Shown in pieces: positions 52,968-62,258 of a stretch of DNA of 64,000 bases. Source of the stretch: Antarctobacter albus (lineage in GTDB: Bacteria > Pseudomonadota > Alphaproteobacteria > Rhodobacterales > Rhodobacteraceae); NCBI RefSeq assembly GCF_900101505.1, contig NZ_FMZI01000003.1:1-64000 (forward strand), read 5' to 3'. Numbering within the stretch: the stretch's first letter is position 1; every line of letters starts with the position of its first letter. The notes under the pieces are model-generated. The model had not been told where the DNA came from and did not search any database. It was given only the letters and a program-made list of their open reading frames with translations. Position numbers and translations under genes: made by a program.

Positions 52968-53696
52968 CTACAATACGCGGGACAGGAAGGCCCGCGTGCG
53001 GGTCTCTTGCGGTGCACCAAAGACCTGCGAGGGCGGCCCGGATTCGAGGATGCGGCCCTGGTCGAGAAAGCAGACCGTGTCCGCAAGTTCACGCGCAAAA
53101 CCCATCTCATGCGTGGCCAGGACCATCGTCATGCCTTCGGCCCGCAGTTGCCTAAGAACATCCAGAACCTCGCCCACCAGCTCGGGGTCCAGTGCCGATG
53201 TGATCTCGTCGAACAGCATGATTTCGGGGCGCATCGCCAGCGCCCGCACAATGGCGACCCGCTGTTGCTGTCCGCCGGACAACTGGTCGGGATAGTGCTG
53301 CATCCGGTCGCCCAGGCCAAAACGGGTGAACAGCTCGGCAATGCGCGGTTCCAGTGCGGCCCGGTTGTGACCGTGGATGCGGCGCGGCGCCAGCATGGCG
53401 TTGTCCATCGCCGTCATGTGCGGGAACAGGTTGTAGCTCTGGAAGACCATGCCGATGCGCTGGCGCACCGGCTGCGGGTCGAAGCCGGGCTCGGAGATGT
53501 CCGTCCCGTCCAGCGTGATGGTGCCGTCGTCGATCGGTTCCAGCAGGTTCAGGCAGCGCAGCAGCGTGGATTTACCGGACCCGGATGCGCCGATGAGGCA
53601 GATCATCTGGCCGGTGGTGATGTCCAGGTCGATGCCGCGCAGGACCTCGTTGCCGCCAAAGCTCTTGCGGACGTTTTTCAGGGAAAGTGTCGGCAT
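52968..53696 (-). CDS. Polar amino-acid ABC transporter, ATP-binding subunit
   Basis: A 242-residue cytosolic ATPase of the GlnQ/HisP class. Walker [17 protein letters not shown]-loop region [12 protein letters not shown], signature [16 protein letters not shown], Walker [15 protein letters not shown], and the H-loop [15 protein letters not shown] are all intact. The substrate class is assigned from the permease and binding protein in the same operon. Its start overlaps the permease stop by one base (TGATG). The operon order is binding protein, permease, ATPase. Confidence 0.95.
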   Translation of the reverse strand: MPTLSLKNVRKSFGGNEVLRGIDLDITTGQMICLIGASGSGKSTLLRCLNLLEPIDDGTITLDGTDISEPGFDPQPVRQRIGMVFQSYNLFPHMTAMDNAMLAPRRIHGHNRAALEPRIAELFTRFGLGDRMQHYPDQLSGGQQQRVAIVRALAMRPEIMLFDEITSALDPELVGEVLDVLRQLRAEGMTMVLATHEMGFARELADTVCFLDQGRILESGPPSQVFGAPQETRTRAFLSRVL

Positions 53697-54508
53697 CAGC
53701 TGCGGGCCTTGCGCTGGCGGTTCATGAGGTGGTCGGCGTAGCGGGTCGCGGGGATGGTGATCGCCAGAAAGATCAGCGCGGCGCCGACATAGGGCGTGAA
53801 ATTGGCCAGCAGCGACTTGTAGACACCGGCCTGGCGGAAGATCTCGACCGGGCCGATGAAGCTGAGCAGGGCCACATCCTTTTGCAGCGCGATGAAGAGG
53901 TTCATGTTGGCGGGCACCACGCGTCGGATCGCCTGCGGCAGGATCACGAAGCGCATCGCATCGGACGGCGACAGGCCCAGCGACAGCGCCGCCGCGCGCT
54001 GGCTTTCGTGGATCGATTCGATGCCGGAGCGGATGACCTCGGCGACATAGGCGGAATAGACCAGCACCAGTGCCAGCGACCCCCAGATATAGGGTGAGTT
54101 CCAGGGGCGCGGCAGGCCCAGTCCCGGAATGCCGAAGCCGATCAAGTAGATGACCAGGATCACCGGTAGGCCGCGAAAGATATCCGTGTAGAGGATCGCC
54201 GCCAGTTTCACCGGGTAGAGCGCGGGCGTACGCAGGTCACGCGCGATGGCCACCGCCAGCCCCAGCGCCGCGATCAGAGGGGCGCACCAGGCAAAGATCG
54301 CGATGTCCAGGAGGAAGGCCTCGAGCAGGCCCGGAAAGGTCTTGGCAAAGACCTCGCCGTTGAAAAAGCTGCGTTGGACCCGGTCCCAGCCGGGAGCCAT
54401 CGGCACAAACACGACAATGGCCAGGACAACCGCCAGGGTCGAACCGGCGGCGATCAGGTTGGCGCGTCGGCGCTGGCGGGTCTCGAAGATCTGTCTGCGG
54501 GTGGGCAT
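53696..54508 (-). CDS. Polar amino-acid ABC transporter, permease subunit
   Basis: A 270-residue inner-membrane protein with about five transmembrane segments (for example [19 protein letters not shown] near the N terminus and [24 protein letters not shown]). The EAA loop, which contacts the ATPase, is [22 protein letters not shown]. Its length suits one subunit of a homodimeric HisM/GlnP-type pair. The ATG at 54508 (MPTRRQ) has GGAC upstream; an alternative ATG at 54526 lies at the edge of the dispersed repeat with no ribosome-binding site. Confidence 0.93.
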   Translation of the reverse strand: MPTRRQIFETRQRRRANLIAAGSTLAVVLAIVVFVPMAPGWDRVQRSFFNGEVFAKTFPGLLEAFLLDIAIFAWCAPLIAALGLAVAIARDLRTPALYPVKLAAILYTDIFRGLPVILVIYLIGFGIPGLGLPRPWNSPYIWGSLALVLVYSAYVAEVIRSGIESIHESQRAAALSLGLSPSDAMRFVILPQAIRRVVPANMNLFIALQKDVALLSFIGPVEIFRQAGVYKSLLANFTPYVGAALIFLAITIPATRYADHLMNRQRKARS

Positions 54509-54540
54509 CAACTGTCCGTCAGGCATGGGGGGGGCGGGGC

Positions 54541-54600
54541 GGGGGGCTCTGCCCCCGGCCCTTCGGGCCTCCCCCGAGGTACTTGGAAAACCAAAGAAGC
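54541..54600. repeat. Dispersed G-rich intergenic repeat, copy C
   Basis: GGGGGC-TCT-GCCCCC, then GGCCC-TTC-GGGCC, then CCCCCGAGGTACTT and ACCAAAGAAG. This matches copy A (4318-4376, reverse orientation) nearly base for base apart from the short central stem. It lies in the transporter operon, between the binding-protein and permease genes, where it may set the relative amounts of the two. Confidence 0.75.
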
Positions 54601-54617
54601 GGGGGCGCGTTCCGCGA

Positions 54618-55433
54618 TTACTCGATGACCGGAACGCCGGTGGCGTCCTGCAGCCACTCGGCCTCGATCGCGGCCAGCTTGCCGCTATCCTTCAGCGCGG
54701 CCAGGGCCTCGTTCACGCAGGTCTTGAGCGGGCTGCCTTCTTCCATCAGCAGGCCGAACTGGTCGGGACTGTCGCTGCGCTCGGGCGGGAACTGGCCCAG
54801 GATGGTGCCGTTTTCGACCACCACGGCCGAGAGGTACAGCGCCGTCGGCAGGTCAAAGAGCGCGGCGTCGATTTGGCCCGCCTGCATCGCCGCGGTCACG
54901 TCGACGTTGTCGCCGTAGAGCATCGGCTGCTTGTCCGGGCCGATCAGGTCCATCAGCATCGGCACGGCGGTGGTGTTGGCATCAGCCCCCCAGAGCAGGG
55001 TTTTCAGGCTGGCCACGGTGGGCTGCGCGCCGCCATCGACCACGGATTGCGTGGTCAGGACCGCCATCGCGGAACTGTAGTAGGGGTCGGAGAAATCGAC
55101 GACCTTCTCACGCTCTTCGGTGATCGAGAACTGCTGCATGTTGATGTCGAAGTTCTTGGCGCCGGGCTGGATCGACTGGTCGAAGGAGGTGCGCACCCAG
55201 GTGACCTGGTCGGCGGCGAATCCCATTTCCCCGGCCAGGGCATAGGCCACTGCGGCCTCGAATCCCTTGCCGCTTTCGGGGGCGTCATCCAGGACCCAGG
55301 GGTAATAGGCGGGATTGCCGGTGGCGATGGTCAGCATGCCGTCGGTCAGGGTCTTGCCGGTGGCACAAGTGTCCTGGGCCAGCGCGGCGCCCGCGAGGCC
55401 GCAGGCGAGCGCGGTGAAAGTCATGAGTTTCAT
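54618..55433 (-). CDS. Polar amino-acid ABC transporter, substrate-binding protein
   Basis: A 271-residue periplasmic protein. Signal peptide 1-19 (FTALACGLAGAALAQ). The SBP family-3 fold is visible in LTIATGNPAYYPWVLDDA, GFEAAVAYALAGEMGF, KNFDINMQQFSITEEREKVVDFS and AMQAGQIDAALFDLPTALYL. The ligand is probably a polar amino acid or close analogue; the usual Arg of amino-acid binders is not obvious to me. The ATG at 55433 has an AGGGG site. First gene of the transporter operon, separated from the permease by the dispersed repeat. Confidence 0.92.
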   Translation of the reverse strand: MKLMTFTALACGLAGAALAQDTCATGKTLTDGMLTIATGNPAYYPWVLDDAPESGKGFEAAVAYALAGEMGFAADQVTWVRTSFDQSIQPGAKNFDINMQQFSITEEREKVVDFSDPYYSSAMAVLTTQSVVDGGAQPTVASLKTLLWGADANTTAVPMLMDLIGPDKQPMLYGDNVDVTAAMQAGQIDAALFDLPTALYLSAVVVENGTILGQFPPERSDSPDQFGLLMEEGSPLKTCVNEALAALKDSGKLAAIEAEWLQDATGVPVIE

Positions 55434-55608
55434 CGGAATTACCCCTGTCGGTTTTTTGGCTGGTGGCAGAGTTGCCGCCCCTGCGCCGCTTGTCAATTTG
55501 CCGGTGTCTTTGGCCCCTGCGCACCTGAACCGCAAGCCCTGGTCCGGATGTCGTGATCCTGTGATCCGGCTGTCATAGGGTCGTGGCGATTCGGACGGGG
55601 GCTGTGTC

Positions 55609-56427
55609 ATGAAATTCATCCACATGTCGGATATTCACCTGGGCGTGCCGGGCATGTTGATCGAGGGGATCGACCCGCACGAACGCCTGGCCCGCGCCTT
55701 TGGCCATATCGCCGAGCATCATTCGGACGCGGTACGGCTGGTCATCACCGGCGACCTGGCCCATTGGGCAGACCCCGAGGCCTATGCGGCGCTGAAACAG
55801 GCACTGCGCGTGCTGCCGATCCCGGTGCGCCTGATGGTGGGCAACCATGACGACAGGACTGCCTTCCTGGAGCAATTCCCAGAACATCCACGCGACGCGG
55901 CCGGTTTCATCAACCATGCCGAGGACCTGCCCGAGGGGCGGTTCATCTATTGCGACACGGTCCAGCCGCAAAGCCACGCGGGCCATTTCTGCGAGGTGCG
56001 CCTGGACTGGCTGCGGGCGCAGCTGGAGGGCTGTGCCCGCGCGTTCCTGTTCTTTCACCACAACCCGTTGCACCTGGGCGATCCGTCCTCGGACATGCTG
56101 TCGCTGAACGACCGTGACCAGGCGGGGCTGAGGCCGCTCTTGAAGGCCCATCGTGACAAGATCGTGCACATTTTCTTTGGTCATGTGCACGAACCGCTGT
56201 CGGGCACGCTGGCAGGCATTCCTTTTTCCGGCGTGGCCTCGACGGTGCACCAGGTGATCCCGAACCTGTCGCCCTCGAAGCTTTCGGGCATGGGGCCGCT
56301 GGAACCGTCCTACCGCGTTGTGCTGATGCGCGGAGAGGATGTGGTGGTGCACCAGATCCCCTTTGCCTGGGACGGCGAGGTGATCTGGCACGGCAACGAC
56401 TGGGAAGACTGGGCCAGGGAAGCGTGA
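55609..56427 (+). CDS. Calcineurin-like metallophosphoesterase (class III phosphodiesterase)
   Basis: A 272-residue cytosolic binuclear-metal phosphodiesterase. Motifs in order: MSDIHLG (D-x-H), ITGDLAHWAD (GD), MVGNHDDR (GNHD), FFHHNPLHLGD and FFGHVHEPL (GH-x-H). The layout matches CpdA-type cAMP phosphodiesterase and GpdQ-type glycerophosphodiesterase. No signal peptide. The exact substrate cannot be fixed. It is divergent from the amino-acid transporter genes (175-bp gap) and convergent with the aldo/keto reductase gene over a perfect hairpin (56436-56453). Confidence 0.88.
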   Translation: MKFIHMSDIHLGVPGMLIEGIDPHERLARAFGHIAEHHSDAVRLVITGDLAHWADPEAYAALKQALRVLPIPVRLMVGNHDDRTAFLEQFPEHPRDAAGFINHAEDLPEGRFIYCDTVQPQSHAGHFCEVRLDWLRAQLEGCARAFLFFHHNPLHLGDPSSDMLSLNDRDQAGLRPLLKAHRDKIVHIFFGHVHEPLSGTLAGIPFSGVASTVHQVIPNLSPSKLSGMGPLEPSYRVVLMRGEDVVVHQIPFAWDGEVIWHGNDWEDWAREA

Positions 56428-56435
56428 CCCGGGAC

Positions 56436-56453
56436 GGCGGGGCAAGCCCCGCC
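56436..56453. terminator. Bidirectional hairpin between convergent genes
   Basis: GGCGGGGC-AA-GCCCCGCC is a perfect inverted repeat between the metallophosphoesterase and aldo/keto reductase genes. There is no T-run on either strand, so efficiency is uncertain. Confidence 0.5.
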
Positions 56454-56470
56454 CTGCGCCCGTGTTGCCC

Positions 56471-57433
56471 TCAGCCCGGTTTGTAATCGCGGTTGGCCTC
56501 GGGGTCTTCGTCCGAGAAGGGCAGTTTCGACAGCTCGTCCCAGAGCGTCTCCGGCAGTTTCATTGCTGCCCAGTCAAGCGTCTGTTGTACGCGTTCGGGT
56601 TTCGACACGCCGACCACGGTCGAGGTGATGCGCGGATCGCGCAGCGAGAACTGCAGTGCCGCCGGGCCGGTCGGCACGCCGTGGCGGGCGCAGATTTCCT
56701 CGATGGCGCGCACCGGGGCCAGGGCGGCATCGTCGGCCTCCTGGTAGGTGATGCGCGGCATGGCAGCGCTGCCCTTGGCCAGCACGCCGCTGGCAAAAGG
56801 CGCGGCGTTCAACACGGCAATGTCGTTGTCATAGGCATAGTCGAACATCGCATCCGCCGAGCGGTTCAGCAGGGTGAACCGGTTGTGAGAGATCAGCGCG
56901 TCGAATGGATAGGCGCGCAGGATCGGCTCCATCACATCCAGCCTGCCCGCCGCCAGTCCGACGGCCTGTGCCAGCCCCTCTTCCTTGAGCTTGAACAACT
57001 CGTCCAGCGCGCCGCCATCGCCGGTGATCTCGGCCAGGTCGCGGGCATGTTCCGGGTCATGCAGGTGCAGGAGCGGGATGCTGTCGAGGTTCAGTGCCGC
57101 CAGGCTTTCCTCCAGCGACTGGCGCACGCGGGCGGCATCGAAGCGCCCGGTCTCCATCTCGCGGTCCAGCTTGGTCGACAGGACAAAGCCTTCGGGCAGG
57201 CCGCCGCGGTCCTTGATCACGGCGCCGATCCGTTCCTCGGACCGGCCGAACCCGTAGTTGCGCGAGGTGTCGAGAAAATTCACCGGCCCGTCAAAGATCG
57301 CCTCGACCGTGGCACGCGCGCGGTCTTCGTCCACCGAATAGCCATATGTGTCGGGCATGTCGCCCAGGGCGGAGCCACCAAAGCAAAGCTCGGTGACTTC
57401 GAGATCGGTCTTGCCAAGGGCGAATTTCGGCAT
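56471..57433 (-). CDS. Aldo/keto reductase
   Basis: A 320-residue cytosolic NAD(P)-dependent TIM-barrel oxidoreductase. The catalytic tetrad appears as Asp and Tyr in NFLDTSRNYGFGRSEERIG, Lys in VLSTKLDRE and His in PLLHLHDPE. The C-terminal coenzyme site has STVVGVSKPERVQQTL. The sequence style (LGKTDLEVTELCFGGSALGD) is that of D-threo-aldose (L-fucose) dehydrogenases and related aldose reductases, so a sugar or aldehyde substrate is likely. The ATG at 57433 has a GACAGGAGGAG site. Confidence 0.9.
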   Translation of the reverse strand: MPKFALGKTDLEVTELCFGGSALGDMPDTYGYSVDEDRARATVEAIFDGPVNFLDTSRNYGFGRSEERIGAVIKDRGGLPEGFVLSTKLDREMETGRFDAARVRQSLEESLAALNLDSIPLLHLHDPEHARDLAEITGDGGALDELFKLKEEGLAQAVGLAAGRLDVMEPILRAYPFDALISHNRFTLLNRSADAMFDYAYDNDIAVLNAAPFASGVLAKGSAAMPRITYQEADDAALAPVRAIEEICARHGVPTGPAALQFSLRDPRITSTVVGVSKPERVQQTLDWAAMKLPETLWDELSKLPFSDEDPEANRDYKPG

Positions 57434-57520
57434 GGGGTCTCCTCCTGTCTGCGCCTGCGTGAAGGGGCAGGACTGCCCGCAAGTTGTGCGACGAAAGCGC
57501 CTCGCGGGCAAGGGGAGAGG

Positions 57521-57539
57521 CCCCGGGGCAGGCCCGGGG
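57521..57539 (-). terminator. Hairpin downstream of DUF411 gene
   Basis: CCCCGGG (57521-57527) and CCCGGGG (57533-57539) form a 7-bp stem 17 bp past the DUF411 gene stop, with no T-run. Confidence 0.4.
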
Positions 57540-57556
57540 CGCGTTTGCCAGGGCCG

Positions 57557-58027
57557 TCAGGCGGCGTCGTAGTGGGTGAACACGCGCGTCGTCCCATCGC
57601 GCAGGATCAGTTGGACGTCGTAGGCCTCGCGCTCGTCCTCCGGCCCCATGCCGGGAGAGCCGTAGGGCATGCCCGGCACGGCGAGGCCGCGCGCCTCGGG
57701 GCGTTCCTCCAGCAGGCGGCGGATGTCCGCGGCGGGGACGTGACCCTCGATCAGGTAGCCCTCGATCCGCGCGGTGTGGCACGAGGCCATCCTGGGCGGG
57801 ATGCCGTTGTCCATCTTGTAGCGGATCAGCGCCGCGTTGTGGGTGTCCTCGGTGGTGACCGCAAATCCTTCTTGGCGCAGGATCTTGACCCAGGAACTGC
57901 AGCAGCCGCAATTGCGGTCCTTGAGCACGTGGATCTCCGGTGCGGCAGCCCGCAGCATGCCGGGCAGGGCGGTGACCGCAAGGGCGCCCATCAGCAGGCC
58001 GCGACGGTGGAGGGGGGTGATCGGCAT
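57557..58027 (-). CDS. DUF411 metal-binding protein, exported
   Basis: A 156-residue exported protein with a twin-arginine-like N terminus (HRRGLLMGALAVTALPGML). The CGCC motif in KDRNCGCCSSWVKIL and the ASCHTARIEGYLIEGHVPA segment are DUF411 hallmarks; the Cys, Met and His residues of this family are thought to bind copper or related metals, and family genes often sit near copper genes. No copper gene is present here, so the role is only inferred. The ATG at 58027 has AAAGGACG. Between the aldo/keto reductase and the demethylase genes, same strand, separate gaps. Confidence 0.88.
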   Translation of the reverse strand: MPITPLHRRGLLMGALAVTALPGMLRAAAPEIHVLKDRNCGCCSSWVKILRQEGFAVTTEDTHNAALIRYKMDNGIPPRMASCHTARIEGYLIEGHVPAADIRRLLEERPEARGLAVPGMPYGSPGMGPEDEREAYDVQLILRDGTTRVFTHYDAA

Positions 58028-58112
58028 GGTTCTTGTCGTCCTTTCTTCTGGCCCAGCACAGGGTCGCCTGACCAGATAGGGCTTCCCCTTGGGGGAAGGT
58101 CAAGGCACAGGG

Positions 58113-60539
58113 TCATGTACGGGGGCGCGTCATGCCCGGATCAAAGGGGCTGGACGGGATGACGTCTGCCGGGATCAGGTCCCCCAGCAGGTCCAGCTCC
58201 ACCCGGCTGCCCGGCGCGGCAAGGTCGGGCACGACGAAACCCAGCGCCAGGTTCATCCCCGTGCGGTGCCCGTAGGCGCCGGAGGTGACGGTGCCGACAA
58301 CCTTGCCGTCCCGCATCATCGAGGCGCCGGGCTGGGCCACACGGTCTGTCGCCCCGTGCCGCAGGGTGACAAGGCACCTTCCCGGACCCTTCGCCCGGCG
58401 TCGCATCAGCGCCTCTTTCCCGACAAATGCCTTGGTGGTCGAGACGAAGCGTCCCAACCCGGTCTCGTAGGGGTCGTACTCTGTCAGCAGGTCCGATTTC
58501 CAGTGCAGAAAGCTCTTCTCCAGCCGCATGGACTCGATCGCGTGGCTGCCGAACAGGCGCATCCCCTGCGCGGTGCCGGCCTCTTGCAGGGCGGAATAGG
58601 CGGCCATAAGCGAGGCGTTGGGTACGTGGACCTCATAGGCCAGTTCGCCAGAGAAACTGACCGACAGAACGGTGGCCGGGGCGTAGCCGATGAAACATTC
58701 GCGCGCGGACAGCCAGGGAAAGCCGCTGGCGGACCAGTCGCCGCGCGCGACCGTGGACAGGATCGCGCGGGCGCCGGGGCCGGCGAGCACGAAGATACTC
58801 ATGTCCTGCGTCAGGCTGTGCAATTGCACGTCCTCGCCCGGGCGCATGTGCCCGGCCAGCCAGTCATGATCGTGCCGTTCCGAAGCTGCGGCAGAGCCGT
58901 ACCAGACACGGTCCGTGCCCCGGTCGGAGGCAGGCAGGTTGGCGAAGGTCGCCTCTGCCTTGATGCAGCCATGATCGTTGAGCAGGTAACCCAGCCCGAC
59001 GCGGCCCGCCTGCCGGGGGACGCGACCACAACAGAGCCGGTCGAGAAACGCATGCCTGTCGCGGCCCGTGATCTCGATGCGGTTGAACCCGTTGATCTCT
59101 GCCAGTCCCGCGCGGGTGTGGACGGCCTGGACCTCTTCGGCAACCGTCGCGTGGGTTTCGTCAAACCGGAAGCCGGGCGTGACCTGCAGGCCCGGGGCAA
59201 AGACCTCGGCCCGTTCCCATCCGTTGACCGGCGCAAAATGTGCACCCTCGGCCCTAAGGATCGGGGTCAGGGGGGTGGTGCGGGCCATGCGGCCCGCCGG
59301 GCGGTGTTCGTTGGGAAAGTGAAAGCGGAACTCGTTCTGGTATTCCTGCACGGCCATGCGGGCGGTCAGCTCGACATTGGTGTGCGGGCCATAGCGGCGC
59401 GGGTCCAGCGCCCAGGTGTCGTAGATTGCCTCTCCATGCACGATCTGCTGGGCCAGCAGCCAACCGTGCCCGCCGCCTTCTCCCAGGCCCGCGCGCAACC
59501 CGATGATGCAATAGGCGTTGCGCTTGCCCGGGATCGGCCCGACCAGCGGCGCGCCGTCGATGGTATAGGTGATCGGACCGTTCACGATGGTATGGATGCC
59601 CGCGTCGCGCAGGGCAGGCATCCGGGCAAAGGCGCCCTCCAGCACGTCCATGATACGGTCCAGATCGTCGGGGCAGAGCGCGTTGGTAAAGTTCGGGTCG
59701 ATCCCGTCCATGCCCCAGGTGCGGCAGTCCTGTTCGTAGAAGCCAATCAGCAGCCCGGTCTTGTCCTGTCGGCAATAGTAGTCGGAGATCGGGCAGCGAA
59801 GCAGGGGCATCCGGTGCCCCGCGTCCCGGATCGCGGGGATTTCCTCGGTCACGAAGTACTGGTGTTCCATCGACATGACCGGATGGTGCACGCTCATCAT
59901 CGCCCCGACCTCGTTCACGCGGTAGCCGCAGGCGTTGACGACGACCTCGGTGTGGATCTCGCCCCGGGGCGTGGTGACGATCCAGCTGTCGTCCGGCAAC
60001 TGGCGCAGGGCGGTGACAGGCGTGTTGCGATGCACCTCTGCCCCGGCTTTTCGGGCCCGCCGTGCCAGGGCCTGGCACAATTGCGCCGGGTCGATGTCGC
60101 CGTCCAGCGGATCCCAGAGCCCGCCGACAAGGTTGTCGGTGGAAATCAGCGGGTGGCGGCGGGCGCACTCCTGGGCGTCGATGATCTCGAAATGCACCCC
60201 CATGCCCCGTGCCATGCTGGCGAAATGGCGATAGCCGTCCATCTGCGCCCCGGTGTTGGCCAACCGAATGCCACCGTCGGCGTGGTGGTAGGTGATCGGG
60301 TACTCCGGGTCCTCGGACAATTCCTTGTAGAGCGCGATGGAATGGCTTTTCAGGCCGACCATCGTCTGAGTCATGCCGAAATTCGTCACCTGCGCCGCGG
60401 AATGCCAGGTCGTACCAGAGGTCAGCTCGTCCCGTTCCAGCAGCATGACATCGGTCCACCCCTCCTGTGTCAGGTGGTAAAGCGTCGAACATCCGGCGAT
60501 GCCCCCGCCGATGACGACGGCGCGAGTGGTGGTCTTCAT
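58113..60539 (-). CDS. FAD-dependent oxidoreductase with GcvT domain (dimethylglycine/sarcosine-dehydrogenase-like)
   Basis: An 808-residue cytosolic flavoprotein. Residues 1 to about 370 are a DAO-type FAD domain with VVIGGGIAGCSTLYHL (GxGxxG) and TTWHSAAQV, where the His (H46) aligns with the residue that carries covalent FAD in mammalian dimethylglycine dehydrogenase. The C-terminal 390 residues are a GcvT-like folate domain (EINGFNRIEITGRDRHAFLD; LSVSFSGELAYEVHVPN; KAFVGKEALMRRR). Such enzymes demethylate N-methylated amino acids and pass the methyl group to THF. The neighbouring MttB-like gene supports glycine-betaine or related substrates. The ATG at 60539 has GCAGGAGG. Confidence 0.9.
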   Translation of the reverse strand: MKTTTRAVVIGGGIAGCSTLYHLTQEGWTDVMLLERDELTSGTTWHSAAQVTNFGMTQTMVGLKSHSIALYKELSEDPEYPITYHHADGGIRLANTGAQMDGYRHFASMARGMGVHFEIIDAQECARRHPLISTDNLVGGLWDPLDGDIDPAQLCQALARRARKAGAEVHRNTPVTALRQLPDDSWIVTTPRGEIHTEVVVNACGYRVNEVGAMMSVHHPVMSMEHQYFVTEEIPAIRDAGHRMPLLRCPISDYYCRQDKTGLLIGFYEQDCRTWGMDGIDPNFTNALCPDDLDRIMDVLEGAFARMPALRDAGIHTIVNGPITYTIDGAPLVGPIPGKRNAYCIIGLRAGLGEGGGHGWLLAQQIVHGEAIYDTWALDPRRYGPHTNVELTARMAVQEYQNEFRFHFPNEHRPAGRMARTTPLTPILRAEGAHFAPVNGWERAEVFAPGLQVTPGFRFDETHATVAEEVQAVHTRAGLAEINGFNRIEITGRDRHAFLDRLCCGRVPRQAGRVGLGYLLNDHGCIKAEATFANLPASDRGTDRVWYGSAAASERHDHDWLAGHMRPGEDVQLHSLTQDMSIFVLAGPGARAILSTVARGDWSASGFPWLSARECFIGYAPATVLSVSFSGELAYEVHVPNASLMAAYSALQEAGTAQGMRLFGSHAIESMRLEKSFLHWKSDLLTEYDPYETGLGRFVSTTKAFVGKEALMRRRAKGPGRCLVTLRHGATDRVAQPGASMMRDGKVVGTVTSGAYGHRTGMNLALGFVVPDLAAPGSRVELDLLGDLIPADVIPSSPFDPGMTRPRT

Positions 60540-60697
60540 GTGCGGGCCTCCTGCTGCTGTTGCCAATCGGGGGCGAACTCCGACACTTGGGCAAGGCGGC
60601 TTTCGTGACTTAAGCGCCTCGAAAAAGGAGTTTTTGAAAGTCTTCAGGTGCATGCGGCGGCTTGTCATGTGCGGCGGTACAGCCCGTAGTGATCCGC

Positions 60698-62245
60698 ATG
60701 GATATCGAAAAGGATCAGCGCGGCCTGCGCCAGGTGCGGGAGGGGAGGCGGCCTGGCGGTCGTCTTGCGCGTCATGCAGCCCGGGCCAAGGGGCTGGCCA
60801 GTCCGGCGCCGCCAGGCCAGGTTGGCGGGCAATACGCACCGTTGAGCGATGACGACATCGTGGCGATCTATGCTGCCGCCAAGCGCCTGCTGGCAGAACT
60901 GGGCATGGGCGAGGTCCCCGACCGGCTACGGGCCGATCTGTTGACCGTCGGGGCCGAGGCGCAAGGCCCGCGGGTCCTGTTTCCGGCTGCGCTGGTCGAT
61001 GCGGCGGTGGACCGGGCGGCAAAACGCTTTGTCCTTCACGGCCGCGATCCCGCCCGCGACATCGAGGTGGGCGGTGACCGGGTGTATTTTGGCACCGGCG
61101 GGGCGGCGGTGCAGGTCGTGGACTTGGACAGCGGGTTTTACAGGGCGGCCACCCTGCAGGACCTGCGGGATTTCACCCGCCTGCAGGACGCGCTTGAAAA
61201 CATCAGCTGGTTTACCCGGTGCTGCATCGCCACCGATGTGTCCGACGCCCGCGACCTGGACCTGAACACCGCCTTCGCGCTGCTGGTCGGGACGACAAAG
61301 CCGGTGGCCAGCGCCTTTACCCTGGCCGAAAACGTGGCGCCCGTCGTGGCGATGATGGACATGGCGCTGGGAGGCGAGGGCGCGTTTTCCGCCCGCCCTT
61401 TCCTAAAGGCGCATATCAGCCCGGTGATCTCGCCCATGCGGTATGGGGCCGATGCTGTCGAGGTGGTCTATGCCTGCATCGCTGCCAACATGCCGTTGTC
61501 CTGCATCACCGCGGCACAGGCCGGGGCGACGGCGCCGGCGACTTTGGCGGGGTTCCTGGCGCAGTCATTGGCCGAAACGCTGGCCAGCCTGGTCATGGTC
61601 CATGCCATCCGACCGGGGCATCCGATGGTCTTTTCGAACTGGCCCTTCGTCGTGGATCTTCGCACGGGGTCCTTTTCGGGCGGTGGCGGAGAGGTCGCTT
61701 TGATGAACGCGGCATCGGCGCAGTTGTCGAACTGGCTGGATCTGCCGTCTGGGGTGGCCTGTTCGATGACGGACGCCAAGACGGTGGATGCGCAGTACGG
61801 GATGGAAAAGGCGATGACGGCGCTGGCGGCGGGGCTTGCGGGCGGCAACCTGGTCTACGAGAGCGCGGGCATGACCGCCGCCTTGCTGGGCGCCAGTTAC
61901 GAGGGTTTTGTCCTGGACAACGAGATGCTGGGGGCCGTCCAAAGGGTGCTGCGCGGGATCGAGGTCAGCGAGGACACGCTGGGTGTCGAGGCGATCCGGG
62001 ACGCCGTCCTTGGCCAGGGGCATTTCCTGGGGGCGGACCAGACCCGCGCGGCGATGGAACGGGACTATCTCTATCCGCGCCTCGCGGACCGCAGCGATCC
62101 ACGCAGCTGGGAACTGGCCGGGGCCGAAGAGGCGCGGACAAGGGCAAAGGCCGAGGCGCGGCATATCCTGGCCACGCATCGGCCTGTTTACCTGGAGGCG
62201 GCGCGGGAAAGTGCGATCCGGGCCGCCTTTCCCTGCCTGCGGTGA
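60698..62245 (+). CDS. Trimethylamine methyltransferase (MttB) family protein, no pyrrolysine
   Basis: A 515-residue cytosolic protein. The N terminus has the family-type basic leader (RRPGGRLARHAARAKG) and YAPLSDDDIVAIY; the TIM-barrel body shows VFSNWPFVVDLRTGSFSGGG and LVYESAGMTAALLGASYEGF. No in-frame amber codon occurs, so it belongs to the non-pyrrolysine group (MtgB-like), which demethylates quaternary amines such as glycine betaine or proline betaine. Roseobacters use these methylated amines. Divergent from the FAD/GcvT gene across 158 bp. The ATG at 60698 lacks a clear ribosome-binding site; TTG at 60662 and GTG at 60689 are in frame as well. Confidence 0.88.
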   Translation: MDIEKDQRGLRQVREGRRPGGRLARHAARAKGLASPAPPGQVGGQYAPLSDDDIVAIYAAAKRLLAELGMGEVPDRLRADLLTVGAEAQGPRVLFPAALVDAAVDRAAKRFVLHGRDPARDIEVGGDRVYFGTGGAAVQVVDLDSGFYRAATLQDLRDFTRLQDALENISWFTRCCIATDVSDARDLDLNTAFALLVGTTKPVASAFTLAENVAPVVAMMDMALGGEGAFSARPFLKAHISPVISPMRYGADAVEVVYACIAANMPLSCITAAQAGATAPATLAGFLAQSLAETLASLVMVHAIRPGHPMVFSNWPFVVDLRTGSFSGGGGEVALMNAASAQLSNWLDLPSGVACSMTDAKTVDAQYGMEKAMTALAAGLAGGNLVYESAGMTAALLGASYEGFVLDNEMLGAVQRVLRGIEVSEDTLGVEAIRDAVLGQGHFLGADQTRAAMERDYLYPRLADRSDPRSWELAGAEEARTRAKAEARHILATHRPVYLEAARESAIRAAFPCLR

Positions 62246-62258
62246 GCGCGCGCGACAG

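Noticed and set aside
55544-55569. CCGGAT / ATCCGG inverted repeat between the amino-acid transporter and the metallophosphoesterase gene
   Set aside because: Arms are only 6 bp, and with a 14-bp spacer such pairs are common in GC-rich DNA.
58089-60608. A roughly 840-codon open frame on the plus strand
   Set aside because: Antisense to the FAD/GcvT gene, which has full motif support.
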